Below are positions 33,376 through 46,873 of a stretch of DNA of 64,000 bases, one piece after another; the first letter of the stretch is position 1, and every line of letters begins with the position of its first letter. The notes beneath the pieces were generated by a model, which saw only the letters and a program-made list of their open reading frames with translations, ran no database searches and had not been told where the DNA came from. The position numbers and the translations under genes are program-made. This DNA is from Nelumbo lutea (lineage: Eukaryota > Streptophyta > Magnoliopsida > Proteales > Nelumbonaceae), in assembly GCA_022828595.1 (NCBI GenBank), contig JAKGHH010000003.1:59261759-59325758 (forward strand), read 5' to 3'.

Positions 33376-33657
33376 TCATGATTTTTAAAATTGGACTGGA
33401 CCGGATGGTTGGACTGGAAAAATTGGGAATCGGTCAGGTGACCGGTTCTGTTTTCTCTAAAACCGGATTTTCTTTAAAAACCATTGAGTTTGATCAATAA
33501 ATCGCTGATCCGGACGACTAATTATTCAAACGATTTTGATTGTTTTTTATTTTTTTTGTCAGAATAGACCAATCGTTTGATTCAAACGATTGGACCATTC
33601 AACCCAGTAGCTGGACCCCTGACCGATTCAGTCTCTGAGTCGATTTTAAAAACCATG
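33376..33657. mobile_element. hAT-like or similar MITE with AAAACC ends
   Basis: 282 bp with ends TCATGATTTTTAAAATTG and CGATTTTAAAAACCATG, flanked by ATAATGA (33369-33375, 33658-33664). The interior is built of GGACCGG and CCGGTTC phrases. The interrupted repeat at about 15261-15537 looks related. Confidence 0.6.
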
Positions 33658-34334
33658 ATAATGAACATTATTTTTCTTAACTATTCCTTTTCTAGATAAT
33701 TTCCATTGTTCCTCTCTATATGCCCTTGTGTGTTTGTCTCTTTATTGCTGGAATTTTCCTATAGGCAAGTAGGCATTGATACCTTGGCAATAGATGGAAA
33801 CATGTCACGGCAGTCGCCTATTGTCTTCTACCTATTTACCCATGTAATTGTCCCCACAAGTTACCTTTATAGGATCTATCCCTTTGTGTAATTTGCTATA
33901 AAGTGTACCCTACAGTTGTCATCAACTGAATTTCGTCCTCAAATTGATGCATTAAACCTTGACAATCATAGGGCCATATATGGAGGATTGATGATGAAGA
34001 ATCTAATGAGCTTTCTATGAAACATAAGGCAAATTAATCGCCCATGAGTGCTCTACAACTACCTTGGAGTGACTAGATACAATCATCCTCATAGTGGCAA
34101 TACAGTGTTTTGTCTTGATTCATTCTTGATTTTGTACATACATTCATATATATAGGATGTATGTTTTATTATCCACTCATCACTTTGTTTGCTTTACTTG
34201 TTTGTGATACATAAATCAATTATTTGCTGATAAGTAAGGACTAATCACAATCTTAAAATATCAATCCAAAAATCAAATGAAGTTGCAAAGCTATATCAGA
34301 GGAGGGAGCCAAATAAATTAAACTAAAAAAGTAA

Positions 34335-34561
34335 GGCCCTGTTTGGTTCATAGGAATAGAGGTTTAGAATCAGAATTAAAATGGGTTATTTCGATTCTAA
34401 CTGTTTAGATGGACAAATTGAAATACCACTCCCATTCCTGCTACGATAGCATTCCCCCATTTGAAGGAACGACCAGTCCCTGCCCTTACTGGGAATGAAA
34501 TCCCATTTCTACTGTCTCTCATTTTCGTTTCCATTCTTATTCCTATCTGAACCAAACAGAC
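34335..34561. mobile_element. Tourist-like MITE
   Basis: 227 bp, left end GGCCCTGTTTGGTTCATAGG, right end CCTATCTGAACCAAACAGAC. It is preceded by TAA (34332-34334) and followed by TAT, so the duplication is imperfect. The interior has inverted GGAATG/CATTCC phrases. The minus-strand open frame inside it is not a gene. Confidence 0.62.
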
Positions 34562-36979
34562 TATAGGAATGGATAAATACATAAAATTACTATAAACCAG
34601 GTTTAGTAAATCAAATCTTAATTAATTTCTTCAAATAAATGAGGTTCTGTGTTTCAATGAATTGAAAACCATGGAGTCACATTGAAATGTGTCATGCCAT
34701 GTGATGAGTGATGACCCCAAATGAACTCTGTTCAAGACAATCAAAAGGTAGTTTGGGACGGCTGTTCAAGGTTCCCTTTTTTTTTTTTTGATTTTATATA
34801 AATAAATTAATACTATGACCATCCTCTTTAATTAATGACAGAACCAACGGCAATTCTGCTTGGCAGGAGTAGTAAACGGCTTCAATTATATGCTTCACAT
34901 GTTAGTCTGGTATTTAGAGTTTTGATTTTCAGAAGTTCATTGACCAGTTTTCTCATTAAAGGCTAGATATATATTCATCATCATCATCATATATATTTTA
35001 ACATGGATTTAAAAAATATCTATTCCATGTGGTTTCATGTGTTCCGATTTCTCTTACCTGACTCGTCCTCGTGACTCGGGTATATTCTTCGGTCAAATTT
35101 GTCTTATATAACATAACCGAAAGAATCTAGTAGTTCTTAAGCATGTTCATACAACGGTTCTCTAACCACTTGGGAAATATTCTTGAAATATGTATACGGT
35201 TAGTTATTATAGTTAGTTTGTTAGTTAGTTGGAGAGAGTATATGACAAGAATTGTTCTTAGAACACATGTCAGTTGCTTACCTCATTGCTGAGGTATGGT
35301 AGAGGAGGATCTTATTGTCTGATATATAGATCAGAGCTGGAAGAACTCAGCTTTTTAGGAGAAAACTCGGGATAATCAACATCTAACAAGTGGAGAAATC
35401 TTATGTTGTATACATTCAGTGGTTATATGCATGGTTTCATGTTTTGACTGTGTGCCATCCTGCATTTAGTGGGGTGTAATAATAAATACTAATTGGAGCA
35501 ATTTTGATGAAGATTCAGTAAGAAATGCGCATGAGTTTTAAGGTATTGAAGAAATAAATCTTGTCTTAATGGTGAAACTGGCCTTTCTAATTAATTGTTA
35601 GTGCATTGCATGTGCACTTGTGCAGCCAAAACCCTTTTGAAAACTTGTTTCATGCATGAATAGAAAATTAATAGAAATATTCATCGGAAGAGAGCTTCCA
35701 TACTCCAAACATTTCTTCAGCTTTGGAGGGAATCAGTTTATGGAAATCGTGCTCTAATACATGGAAATCTCCATGTAAACTTCTTGTGCTTCTCGTTGCA
35801 CCCTCAGAACCTCTCACTAGATGGAAGGAACCTAGAGATTATAAATCTGAATCAGTATTAATTAGAGATTGTAAATCGATCTCTGTGTCGTTAGTCTTAG
35901 GCAATTTAGATATATATACTGGTTTTAATTTCATCGGTTGGACCTTGAAAGTTGAAACCGACCAGACTGCATGAGCTCAACCGTCCATAGACGTTGTCCT
36001 AGATCTTATATATATTGTGTCACAGACTGTGAGTCCTGACAAACACCCAACATTTAGGATCTTCCCATCAGGTTGACTCTTGACTACTCTTGATATCTCC
36101 TGATGAGCAGGACCCACTGAAGGGTGTAGTCTGATCACCAATCTGATCCACAGCATCTCATGTGATGAGCGGTGTATCAGGAGAGCCTCACTTAACAGTA
36201 CTAAACTGATCAGAAATATAATTTGCTTTATTTAATTTGATATTGGGTTTATAGAATCAAGAAGGAGCATGTGAGATGCCTAGGAAATTGGTTTAGATAA
36301 GTGAGGGAGACCCCTCTAAACACATCTCATTAAGAACAACCACATGTTCTTCACTAATTTCCCTTTTAATCAAAACCCAGTTGAGATCTGTGCCCTATAG
36401 TATATACATATAATAATAGTTATATCAACTTGAAAGGCTAAACACTACTGTCTGTGTGTGTGTTGGTGTACTGTGAAGCAAAAAGCATGGCAGTTAAGGG
36501 CGGCATCTAGGGTATGGTGAAGCCAATTTGAAAATTCAGAAAGATTAATATAGAGAGAGAGGTTGGTACCACATGCTAAGGCTATGGTTGTGCCAGCAGG
36601 TTCAGCTCCCTATATCTGGATAACTAACACAAGAGATTTCAATGTTGATTCAAACCGTTTCTACCGACCTTATTAACAGAATCTAGTCCTTGAGAACTGG
36701 GTCACCAGCTTATGGAATGAAATGGGGAAGAGAATGAGGTCACCCACATTCAAGCTCAATGATTTAAGTTACCCTTAAACAAAGTGGGTTCTTTCTTTGG
36801 TAACCCCTAATTTCTTATTCATAGGTCAGTGCATGTTTTTCTACCATGTGGTTAACAAGTAACTGGGATCATATATAACACATTATTTCTATATTAATCT
36901 CTTAATTAGATACATCATTTCTTTTTCTTCTTTCTCGCTCTTTATCTCCCTCTTTAATGTATATATAGATTAATCTCAT
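34562..36979. other. No gene seen
   Basis: No supportable coding sequence. The open frame at 35723-35974 lacks motifs and any splice logic. Confidence 0.4.
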
Positions 36980-37430
36980 GTGTCATTTACTGGAACACCC
37001 CCTATAGTTTCATAGATTAATTTACTTAAACCTACCTTATAGTTTTCATTTTACTAAAGCACTCCTTATAATTTACAATTTATTTACTTAATCGACCCTT
37101 CACTAAGACATGTTCAATGGCATGGGCTCATAAATGTTTATCCCAAAACTACCCCTAACACTTCTTTGCATAAAAAACAAAATCAATCAAATAGAGTAGT
37201 TGCTCATGTCTTAGTATGGGCATAAATGGCATTTTGTTCTTAGTTTTCTTTTGATTAAATTTATTCAAATGGACATTAGAGTCAAAACTGTCATTTCCAC
37301 TAACATCTAATGGAAAGTCGATTAAGTAAATTAATTGCAAATTACAATGGGGTTTTAGTAAAATGTAAACTACAAGGTAGATTTTAATAAATTCATGAAA
37401 CTATAGGGGGTGTTTTAATAAGTAACCCTT
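36980..37430. mobile_element. Foldback (long terminal inverted repeat) MITE
   Basis: The two halves are inverted copies: the outer phrase ACACCCCCTATAG of the left arm recurs as CTATAGGGGGTGT in the right, followed inwards by matching TTTACTAAA and TTACTTAATCGAC stretches. About 450 bp, with a short unpaired centre around 37160-37240. The exact edges and target duplication are unclear. It is similar in design to the element at 63461 onward. Confidence 0.62.
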
Positions 37431-40400
37431 AAGAAATCCACACTTAATATCCGTGTTACCTGGTTCATACTTCAGTAATTTTCTCCATTTTGTCAAACTA
37501 ATAGGGAAATAGTGCAATTTAATTTTTCAGTATCTTATTAGCAAACTTAAGTTGGAAACTTAGGGAGATTGAGTTAAAGAAAAGTAGTTAAGATTCGATG
37601 CTTACAAATTAAGAACTAATCAATTTTAAGTAACTACTATTATTTTATTGATTTTACCAGAAAGGTCGGCTTACTTGGGATTTAATAAAATTAAAGAATC
37701 AAAAGAAAATGAATCAAATCATAGGATAATATGTAATAAGACTTTAGTTTTATAACAAAATAATAGAAAGAAATTGTTTTTAAGGGGCGATCAGATTTGA
37801 TAAACTTATTAATTTTTTTGACCAGAAAGATATTGCCAATTAATTTTTGATAGATTTCCACCTTGACAATATCCATTAATATCTTGATAATGGTCATTAA
37901 TTGTTAATTAAGATTTGATATTCTCAATATAGGACAAGAGATAGAACATCTCCAAGGGAATATGTTATTTGATAAAATTCATTGAAATATAATACTTTAA
38001 TAGATCAGTGGAACATTTATTTGTTTTAGTGAGTCAAATGAAAGAAAAACAAACTGGAGTCAGAATGCATATCTAAACTACCAAAACCTAATAGGAAATG
38101 TGCTAGAGCAGATGATGCCCACATAGGTTTGTGGAATGGATTTGTTGGGTTTTCTTTTAATATTTCACAAGTTCTCATGATGCCATGTTACCGCTTTTTA
38201 ATTTGACAAGTCACTACATCTCTCTCTCTCTCCTATCCTCAGCATTTCTTGGCTTTATGAGTCATTCCTTCTGTAGGGCAGGGATTTAAAACATCCAATT
38301 TCCTGTGTACAAAATGGGATGATTCCATTAGAAGATGATTAAAGCTTCCAAAGTGGAATATAATATAATAGACTTAGTTATAGAACTTCTAAAGTTCACC
38401 CTAATCATGTAATTCTGACTAAACCCTAAAGAAAACAACCCTAGAGAACCTTCCATCGAACCGTTGGTGTTCAAGATTCCAATTTAAGATGCTTCTGGAC
38501 CTTTAGGTTAGAAAAGGGAGCAGCTGAGAGGTTTTATCTTTATGTTGGTTTGTGGTGAAGAAGGGTAGCCGATCAGTAGTCTATTTTTAATAGCTGAATC
38601 AATAACGAAGATAATTAAGGATTTGGAAGTTGCGAGTGTAATGAGTATTCAAATGTATATAAAATAGAGACTGAAAAAGATTGAGATTAATCAAAGGTTC
38701 AAATGCAAAGAGAAAACTTTTGAAATCTGACGGGGGCCCTCCTTCAATCATGAACTGAACCTAACACAACATATTTTATGTTGTGGAACTGCGTTGTAAC
38801 ACGTACTCCTTTACTACTTGAGATTGACCAAAACATTCGTAGACCAATTATGGAAACTATTCCATGACTAGAAAAGAAAAGAAAAAAAAAACAGGGTTTT
38901 AGTTTGGGTTGCATCATCTCCCAATCTTATAACAATAACAAAAATAAAAATAATAATAATAATATTACTATTATTATTTATTTTAAAGAAAAAATTATTA
39001 ATAATCACTGAGAGGAGATATGATTTAAACCCTCAAAAGATAAAGTATTTCGAGCAAAAAAAAAAAAAAAAAAAAGCTTAAAACAAAAACAAGGTTTTGC
39101 ACTCTACATATATTTGTATTTTTATTCCTTTCAAACTGAGCCTTTGTTACAAATTTGATTTAATTTCTACAAAATAAGAATTGGTGATTTTCTATTTCAT
39201 GTTCTTATTCCAATATTAATTCACTATCGCTAATCAAATTAATTAGCTGACACTACCAAGGGTTGTCAGAGCCAAAAATTCCAAAAATAAAATCAATAAT
39301 ATCACATATAAGAAGGGAATAGAAATCTGTTTTTACATTGATTAAAAAATACAATAAATCAATAGGTTTCCTTGACAGCCAATTATAGAACCCAATATAT
39401 AGAAAAATGTTGTAGAGGTTTGCATGTTAACTACTTTTCTTGGTATATATCATGATTATAGATTATAAACAATCATGTAAATTACTGATTTTGTGATATT
39501 AATATAACTATAAAATCAGCAACAAAAACGCCAATCACTTTCTTGGTGACCTGTGAGAAAAGGGTGACTTGAGATTGGCGACTGAGCTTCCAGGAAGCCT
39601 GTGATATCCTAATGATTTCATCTTTCTAAACCTTTATTGTTCTACGCGTGATCAAACCCTTTAAAGGTTTTGCTAGACTTTAGTATATTTTAGTTAGATA
39701 GTACTGGTTTAATATTCTTTCCAACGCGCTTGCTTGGTAACTAATAGCTAGGGCCAATGGATCGACAAAAGGAAAGAAAGTATCTCGAAAGACCTCGAAT
39801 TTATTAATTTTTAGAAGAAGTAGATGAAAGAAAAGGAAAATACTCTATTGGAGCCTAAAAAGCTAGACAAGAGAGTGATGGCAAAGGGTGGCCTCGAGGT
39901 GGCCCCCAAGTTGGCTTAGAGACTTTGCAAGGCTATGCCACTAGCTAGGGATGATAAAAGCACATATCCCTAGCTAGCTAACAGATCATGCATGGATGGA
40001 TGCTAGTATTATAAATATCTTAACTTCCCACATTTGGAGGCTTGGTTTTAAATTGGGAGAGGGGGGGAGGGCATTATAAAGTTGGCATCCATGTTGTATG
40101 ATTCTACTGCTCATTCCAAAGCCCCGTCAGTTAAAATTATTAAAATATAAACCTTACAAGTGCCAAACACCTACTTCTCTCCTTCTCTCTGCTATAATCT
40201 TTACATGAAAAGGAGAGAGTCTATGAAACCAAGGGTTGCTGCACATGCTTCCCTCCTTTCCTCTCCATGAGTTCTCACTCCCAAACTCCAAGTGGGTGGG
40301 GTATATACCATGATTATTCAACTCTAACTCAAGCCTTGTAGTGTACTTCAATACAAATATTTGTATTTTCTCTGAAATACATAAAACAAATATATATAGC

Positions 40401-41769
40401 TTCAACTTTACCCGAAATAACAGTAAGAAAGGAAGAAGATCTAAACTAGAACCCTAGCCCAAGTTGCATATTCAATAATGAAAAGTATCATAATAGACCA
40501 TTTAACTAAAGAAAAAAAACTCATTTCTAGCTAGAGCTTAATGAAGCTCCTACTTTTGATCAGCATGGCACTTTTATAGGTTAGCTAATTCTGGAACATG
40601 AACAACATTGTAAGGAACAATTTTTTTTTATTTAATGCTTAAAGGCAAGTTCATTCATAAATGCTTAGGTTATAAAGTAGAAAAATTAACAATAACGAAA
40701 TAAAATACAACCAAAGAAGCATGTTAAGCGTGCTAAGACAAAATCAGGTAATCATGAGCACCGAGGGAAAAAAAAAAAAAAAACAACTTAAGAAATCTCT
40801 ACAACTGACGCAAATTTAAGTTACCCCAAAAAGGTTGACTAAATGTCTTCAACAAAAATGAAGCGAACAAATGTGTTTACCTACCAAATGAGTACAAATC
40901 AACTACACAAAACCCTCAAAGGGTATAGAGAAAATATATATCATGGCACCCAATCCATGGAATAATGGAAAACATGAAAGAAGAAAAGACCCAAGATCAC
41001 CACATCTTACAAAACTCTCCCTAACAATCCACCGTCCAAATTTCAAGGAATGGGCCCCGCAAAAAAACAATATCGTTGTGTCTGTACACACAAATCATCA
41101 TCAGTATATAAATGAGGTAGCTACTGGGGTTCTTAATTTTTCTTTTATAGTTGCAACATATACACAACAGACAAAAAAAACCTTAGTTGGTGAAGTTTAA
41201 ATTGAACAAGTAGAGAGAGAGAGTATTGAGCCCCTACTCGAACCACGTGGTAAGTTGGATAATTATGGGCGCCTACAACAGTAAGCACCCTCGTCTGCCA
41301 CGTGGGCGTTGCTCTTTCTAATCGTTTTCCTCTTGAATTTCTCGTTGTTAATCATCTCATGGGATGAGGATGACGTGTTGCTTCTCATACCCCTAAATTC
41401 TCTCTCTTTCTCTCTCATACGCACCTTCCTCATTCTTATTCACTTAAAACCTAATTAATTAAAACCTAAATATATAGAAATGAGAATGTTCTTGGATGGG
41501 ACGCTGGTGAATGTGAATTGGTGCAATGGGACTAGATGGGCCCAAATGTACGATGCCGTGAAAAAGTTTGATCTCCTGTTCCATCATATATTCCCTTAAT
41601 AATAATATCTAAATTATCTATCGACACTTTTCACGTAGTTATTATTCTTGTAGGTCTGCTCTTCTAAAATTAGGAGGTTGTTACTTTTGTGCAACGCTTA
41701 TTATGCTGTAATCTAACAGTTGAATATAGTTAGTTTGGATTCGTATGATATCTGAAATTTACGTGGTAG
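37431..41769. other. No gene seen
   Basis: AT-rich intergenic sequence with a few homopolymer runs and CT microsatellites. None of the short open frames has a recognisable motif. G-box-like CACGTG motifs at about 41245 and 41299 may be incidental. Confidence 0.4.
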
Positions 41770-42230
41770 TTAATTAGGTCGCATTATTTAGCAAAATTTA
41801 TGCGTAGGTTTTGATTGGTTAAAATTCTTTTTATATCATATTTTTTTTATATCGTAGACTTTTCTAATAATTTTTTTGCATTAAGATAGACTTCTTATAT
41901 GGAAAATTATCTCTCGGAAAAAAAAGATTAAAAAAAGATGTTGGTGTAGGAGTGGATTTTTTTTTTTTTTTTGTTAGAATAGCATAACACCACACTAATA
42001 ACCCCTTTCCCCAAAATTGGTGGTTGAGAGAACTGATTTCACATCTCTGCTCGAGCTAATCAGTTAGGCCATTTTTGGTTTGAAGTAAAAGGTGGGGAAA
42101 AGAAAGGAAAGGTAGGGAAACCCATATAAATGTGAGTGAGAAAATCTAAGATGTGGAAAAGATATGGTATGGGAAGAGTTTTGACCAATCAAAACCCACC
42201 CATGAATTTTGATTAATAACACCTGATTGG
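41770..42230. repeat. Inverted repeat, about 100-bp arms
   Basis: The left arm (about 41770-41875) and inverted right arm (about 42130-42225) share GGTTTTGATTGGT, AAAATTYATGSGTRGG and a TATATCATAT-like stretch. The centre is about 250 bp. It could be a decayed foldback MITE; no target duplication found. Confidence 0.45.
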
Positions 42231-42833
42231 CTACCAGATTTATGATTACAGTTGAATGATCAGAAGTTTTTCAGATACGATATCTTTTTCATATTATAGA
42301 TGAACCCAAATGTGAGTGGTTTTCTTTCTCTTATAAATGTTTTTTGTGTTGAAAAGAAGAAGAAAATTTGTATACATATAACACCAGTTTTCATATATTT
42401 GAGCTGCAAGCCATAAAGTATATGGTTTGGATATACATAGGTGGTAAATTCAAACCATATAATTTTCCCCTTTGTATTTTATTAATAGTATTTCTTTTTC
42501 GTCATAACTTAAATTTCTTTATTTTATTATTATTGGATTCTCTTAATTATTATTTGAATTTTGTTTCATATTTTGTAGTTTTATAAAGTTTTTTTTTGGG
42601 GTTCTATAGCAAATTGATACCATGGGAATCGTATGATATGCATAGAGATGCAAATGGATCCATTGAATGAGAAACTAATTACCTAAACCCAAATTTGATT
42701 TTAATTAGATTAATAATTTCAATTGGATTCAAATCGTATCGGATGCAATAACCGGATGCTGAATAAATATAGCATCAATAAATAAATTAAAATTGACCAA
42801 AATATGATATATTATTAATCAAATGAATTAAAC

Positions 42834-43025
42834 TTTTTTTTTTTTGATAGATCCAATCAATGCCACCCAAGCCTGGAGTAGCACATCCCCACAAATCACA
42901 ATTACAAATAAAACCTAAAGGAGGGAGATCCCGCAAATTAAAACTTAAGAAGTCTATAATACAGGATTGGGCTTGATAGACTAACCAATCTGCAGCTTGA
43001 TTCACTTCACGGTAGACAAAATAAA
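42834..43025 (-). mobile_element. 5'-truncated LINE 3' end with poly(A)
   Basis: A minus-strand open frame (42787-43005) reads NQAADWLVYQAQSCIIDF and GLGGIDWI. This is the RNase H-like 3' end seen in plant L1-type LINEs, where the typical motif is REAN.AADWL. On the plus strand it ends in a run of T at 42834-42845, the poly(A) tail. Only the last 180 bp of the element are present, as usual for 5' truncation. Confidence 0.6.
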
Positions 43026-43912
43026 TTGAAAATCAGTTGTATGAAAGGTAAACCTACGACATTTTAGCAAAACTACAGTATGCAAACCAATTATAACAAT
43101 AAATAAAATATAATAAATATTAATTATATAAACATAATTATTTAAGTTGAATTGAATCGAATCATATCGAACTGAATAGGGGTGGATCCATATCAATCGA
43201 ATTATAAATGTATCGGATCAAATCAAATTTGAATTTTAATTTGGATAATACGATTTGCAGCCCTATGAGGCTATGAGCTGTAAATTAAAGGTTGCACCTA
43301 ATTTCTTTACATAGTACATCCTTGGTGCAATCATGTTTCTGACGGAAGGTATTACGTCACTTAAAATTGTAAAGTCTGTCCACTTACCTGGTAGTGTGGG
43401 GTGCAACTCGGTGTGCATAAAGTGCAACTTGCATAGTTAGCAAACTTTTTTCTGTTCCCAGATTAACTCCAAATATAGCCAATAAAAGAAATAAATTATA
43501 TAAATATTAATAAAAATAATGTTTATATATGTGCATTTCCATATATACATACATACATACACTGATGATACACAGATAGAAATGTTGAATTGGGTCCACT
43601 TTATGTGTACGATAGGGACCATCATCGAAATAAGCCTCTCCTTGGAGATTAATTGTGTGCACAAATTAATAATAATCAGCTCAATTAGGTGATTTCAACC
43701 ATTTATTTTAATCTATTCATTGGGATAAAGAACAAGAGGTTCTATTAAAGCACTAAAGTCTATCTTGAGCACATGGTTATGAGTCATCTAACCATGCCTG
43801 ATTTTGTGGCATAAGCAATCTATCAAGCTGTATTGGGTTTGATAGAAAATATATAAGAGAAATAGAAAACTGAAGGAAATGTTTTCTTAAGGATTTTTGT
43901 GTTTATCTTTTA
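43026..43912. other. No gene seen
   Basis: AT-rich, with a TACA microsatellite near 43545-43560. No coding motif found. Confidence 0.4.
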
Positions 43913-44213
43913 TGCCCCGTTCGTTTTTTGGTAAGTCATTTATTTGGGTAAATGCCACTTATTTGGATAAGTTTTTCTCAGGAAAGATTTACCCAAGTAA
44001 GTGCATTTATCCATGTTCTTTTATTTTTCTATGCAAATAAGGCAATGACAATCTTAGCCATAAAGATTCTATTATTAAAAGGGGTATTTTTGTCTCATCA
44101 AAGTATTGGCAACTTTTCCCTTTAATTTGCCCACTTAGGAGATGGGTATCATTTACACTTAATTTATCCACCAGGTAAGTGATATCCAAAAAAATAAACG
44201 TTCACTAGTCCCC
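43913..44213. mobile_element. Possible MITE with CGTT ends
   Basis: The left end GCCCCGTTCGTTTTTTGG and the right end CCAAAAAAATAAACGTTCAC form an imperfect inverted repeat, with inverted GGTAAGT/ACTTACC phrases inside. Target duplication not resolved. Confidence 0.38.
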
Positions 44214-45133
44214 GCATAATTTTTAAAAATGAGTATGGGTTTCTTGGTTAATGGGAATCAAAATTCTATTGATTAACTTTCTGCCTCTCAAAATCCAGAA
44301 AAAAAAAAAAGAACTTTCTATCAAACCAAACATAGCACTAGCCATTAGGTTAGAATCATTTATTTAATTTTACTGAAATTTTCTACATATGTGACATTAA
44401 GCAGCTAATAAGTGTGTGTACATACAAATGTGAGAATTTTTTTTTCTTTAGAGCAACATTAGAAAAAGTTTTACCTAGACTAGAAGATTTAATTTGTACC
44501 TTTTGACGCTTGATCTATTGATGTTACATTTGTGAATTAGGTAGTGTTGGATGGATATGTGTTATACCTAAAAATCAGCATGATCAAATGACATATATAA
44601 ATTATTATATATAGAGGTTTGGATGGTCCATACAGCTTTTATTATTTTTACCTAGGGTTAAAATTGTGATTGAAATGGTAGAGAGGTAATCTAGGGGCGT
44701 TAAGCTAACATTGTGGGTGATGCATTTTGATACTATTAATTAGTATTAGATAATTGTCCACAGAAATAAACAAAATAAAAACATAAGCAACTTTCCTAAT
44801 TAAAAATTAAAATTGAAAAATCCTAAATTTAAATAAAATTGCATTCAATGAATGATATTAAGAATATTTTATATGAAGGACTCTCTCTCTCTCTCTCTCT
44901 CTTCACAAATTTCCTATTTAAAGCCTTCCAACCCCTCCTCCCCTCCCATTCCAAACTCAACCAACTCAAGACATCCTTTCTCTTACTCCCTCTCTAATTT
45001 CCTGCCTCTTCTGATCAACTCTATCTCCTCTCCCAACTTCTCTTTCAAACTCACTTATTGTCATCCAAGAACAAACATACATAGGCATAGACAATTCGAT
45101 CTGCTACGTACGTTAACGCTACCAGTCTCCAGT
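44214..45133 (+). promoter_or_regulatory. Upstream region and 5' UTR of the YUCCA gene
   Basis: A CT microsatellite at 44881-44902 is followed by a pyrimidine-rich tract to about 45100. Plant 5' leaders often have this character. A TATA-like TATTTAAAG occurs at about 44917. The transcription start cannot be fixed. Confidence 0.4.
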
Positions 45134-46873
45134 ATGCAGCCACCGAAAATGTCTGATCACGAGGACTTCTTCGCTCGCCGGTGTGTCTTGGTGAACGGTC
45201 CGGTCATCGTAGGGGCCGGCCCATCTGGACTAGCAGTGGGCGCCTGTCTCAAGGAACAGGGCGTACCCTTTGTAATTCTTGAGAGGACGGACTGCATTGC
45301 ATCTCTGTGGAAGAAGCGCACCTATGATCGCCTGAAACTTCACCTCCCTAAGCAATTCTGCCAACTCCCTAAGGTTCCATTCCCGGAGGACTTCCCTGAG
45401 TACCCAACGAAGAAACAGTTCATCGGCTACCTCGAATCATATGCTAAGCGTTTTGAGCTCAACCCACGATTCAATGAGTGCGTGCAGTCTGCTAAGTATG
45501 ATGAGACTAGTGGGTTGTGGAGGGTCAAGACTGTTTCTACCAGCAGCGGCGGCGGCAACCGCACCGCCGAGATTGAGTACATTTGCCGCTGGCTTGTCGT
45601 GGCGACAGGGGAGAATGCCGAGCCTGTGTTGCCTGAGATCGAGGGACTGTCGGAATTTGGAGGCCATGTTATGCACGCCTGTCACTACAGGTCTGGTGAG
45701 GACTACCGGGGAAAGCGTGTTCTAGTTGTGGGTTGTGGCAATTCAGGCATGGAAGTCTCTCTCGATCTCTGCAACCACAATGCTTTCCCATCCATGGTGG
45801 TTCGCAGCTCGGTGAGTAATCGATAGCATACCCCCACGATCATATATAATTCACCATTAGATCTCGTTGATCGATTGAAAACTACATATATAATTCATTA
45901 TACTGGAGCTGAATTCGGTTTCAATTAATTAATGCACAGGTTCATGTATTGCCGAGGGAAGTTCTCGGGAAATCCACGTACGAATTGGCTTTTTTCATGG
46001 TCAAATGGCTTCCTCTGTGGCTGGCTGATAAGCTGCTGTTGATAATGGCATGGTTGGTACTAGGAAACATTGAGAAATACGGGCTGAAACGACCTTCCAT
46101 GGGTCCTTTGCAGCTCAAGAATTCTCAAGGAAAGACCCCTGTTTTGGACATTGGTGCACTATCAAAGATCAAATCTGGTTTGGTTAAAATTGTTCCTGGG
46201 ATCAAAAGGTTCTCCCGTGGTTGTGTTGAGCTTGTTAATGGAGAAAAGCTTGAGGTTGAATCGGTTATTCTGGCTACTGGGTATCGCAGCAACGTCCCTT
46301 CTTGGCTACAGGTGAGAAGATGTTCTTTTTTTTTTTCTAACTTTGACTTATATTCTTTGGATTTATATGACAGTTCTAGAATAAGTTGGGGGGGCATCTG
46401 TTAGATTCTTTCTAGTTTTCTTACTAATTTTGGGTCGATTTGACACCTATTTAGGAACTCAAGATGTAATAAGTATATGGGTTCTGTTTGGAGGTGGTGA
46501 TTTGTCTGTTTTTCTTTCATTATGTAAAAGAAGAAAGGGTAGAGTTTTCAGAAGTTTCTTATTTGGGTCTGGTTTTCTGAAGAAAATCTTATATAACAAC
46601 AAGTGGATAAATGGACTGAAGTTGCTTCCTATATCTGTGTTTTTACAGGAGAGTGAGTTCTTCTCCAAGAACGGGTTTCCAAAGTCTCCATTTCCAAATG
46701 GATGGAAAGGCAACGCAGGGCTTTATGCAGTTGGGTTCACAAGGAGAGGGCTCTCTGGTGCATCTTCTGATGCAGTGAAGATAGCACAAGATATTGGAAA
46801 AGTGTGGAAGGAAGAAACAAAGCAGAAAAAGCAGATTACTGCCTGCCACCGGAGATGCATTTCACAGTTCTGA
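45134..46873 (+). CDS. YUC: YUCCA flavin-containing monooxygenase (auxin biosynthesis), three exons
   Basis: Exons 45134-45811, 45940-46311 and 46649-46873 (TGA) encode about 424 residues, with GT-AG introns in phase 0. The family converts indole-3-pyruvate to indole-3-acetic acid with NADPH and O2. Seen: FAD motif GAGPSG at residues 27-32, FMO signature [11 protein letters not shown] at 175-185, NADPH motif GCGNSG at 200-205, ATGY at 338-341, and the C-terminus CHRRCISQF. The start at 45134 is favoured; 45149 (MSDHED) is an alternative, and the extra frame upstream to 44852 runs into the CT repeat and lacks homology. The exon layout and cysteine-rich C-terminus recall the YUC2/YUC6 group, but I cannot assign the paralogue firmly. 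No defect seen. Confidence 0.95.

Noticed and set aside
36060..36190. Possible microRNA-like hairpin around ATCTCCTGATGAGC and TATCAGGAGA
   Set aside because: The complementary part is only about 10 bases; no extended stem.
44852..45133. N-terminal extension of the YUCCA frame
   Set aside because: It runs through a CT microsatellite and pyrimidine-rich leader, has no YUCCA homology, and a conventional start exists at 45134.
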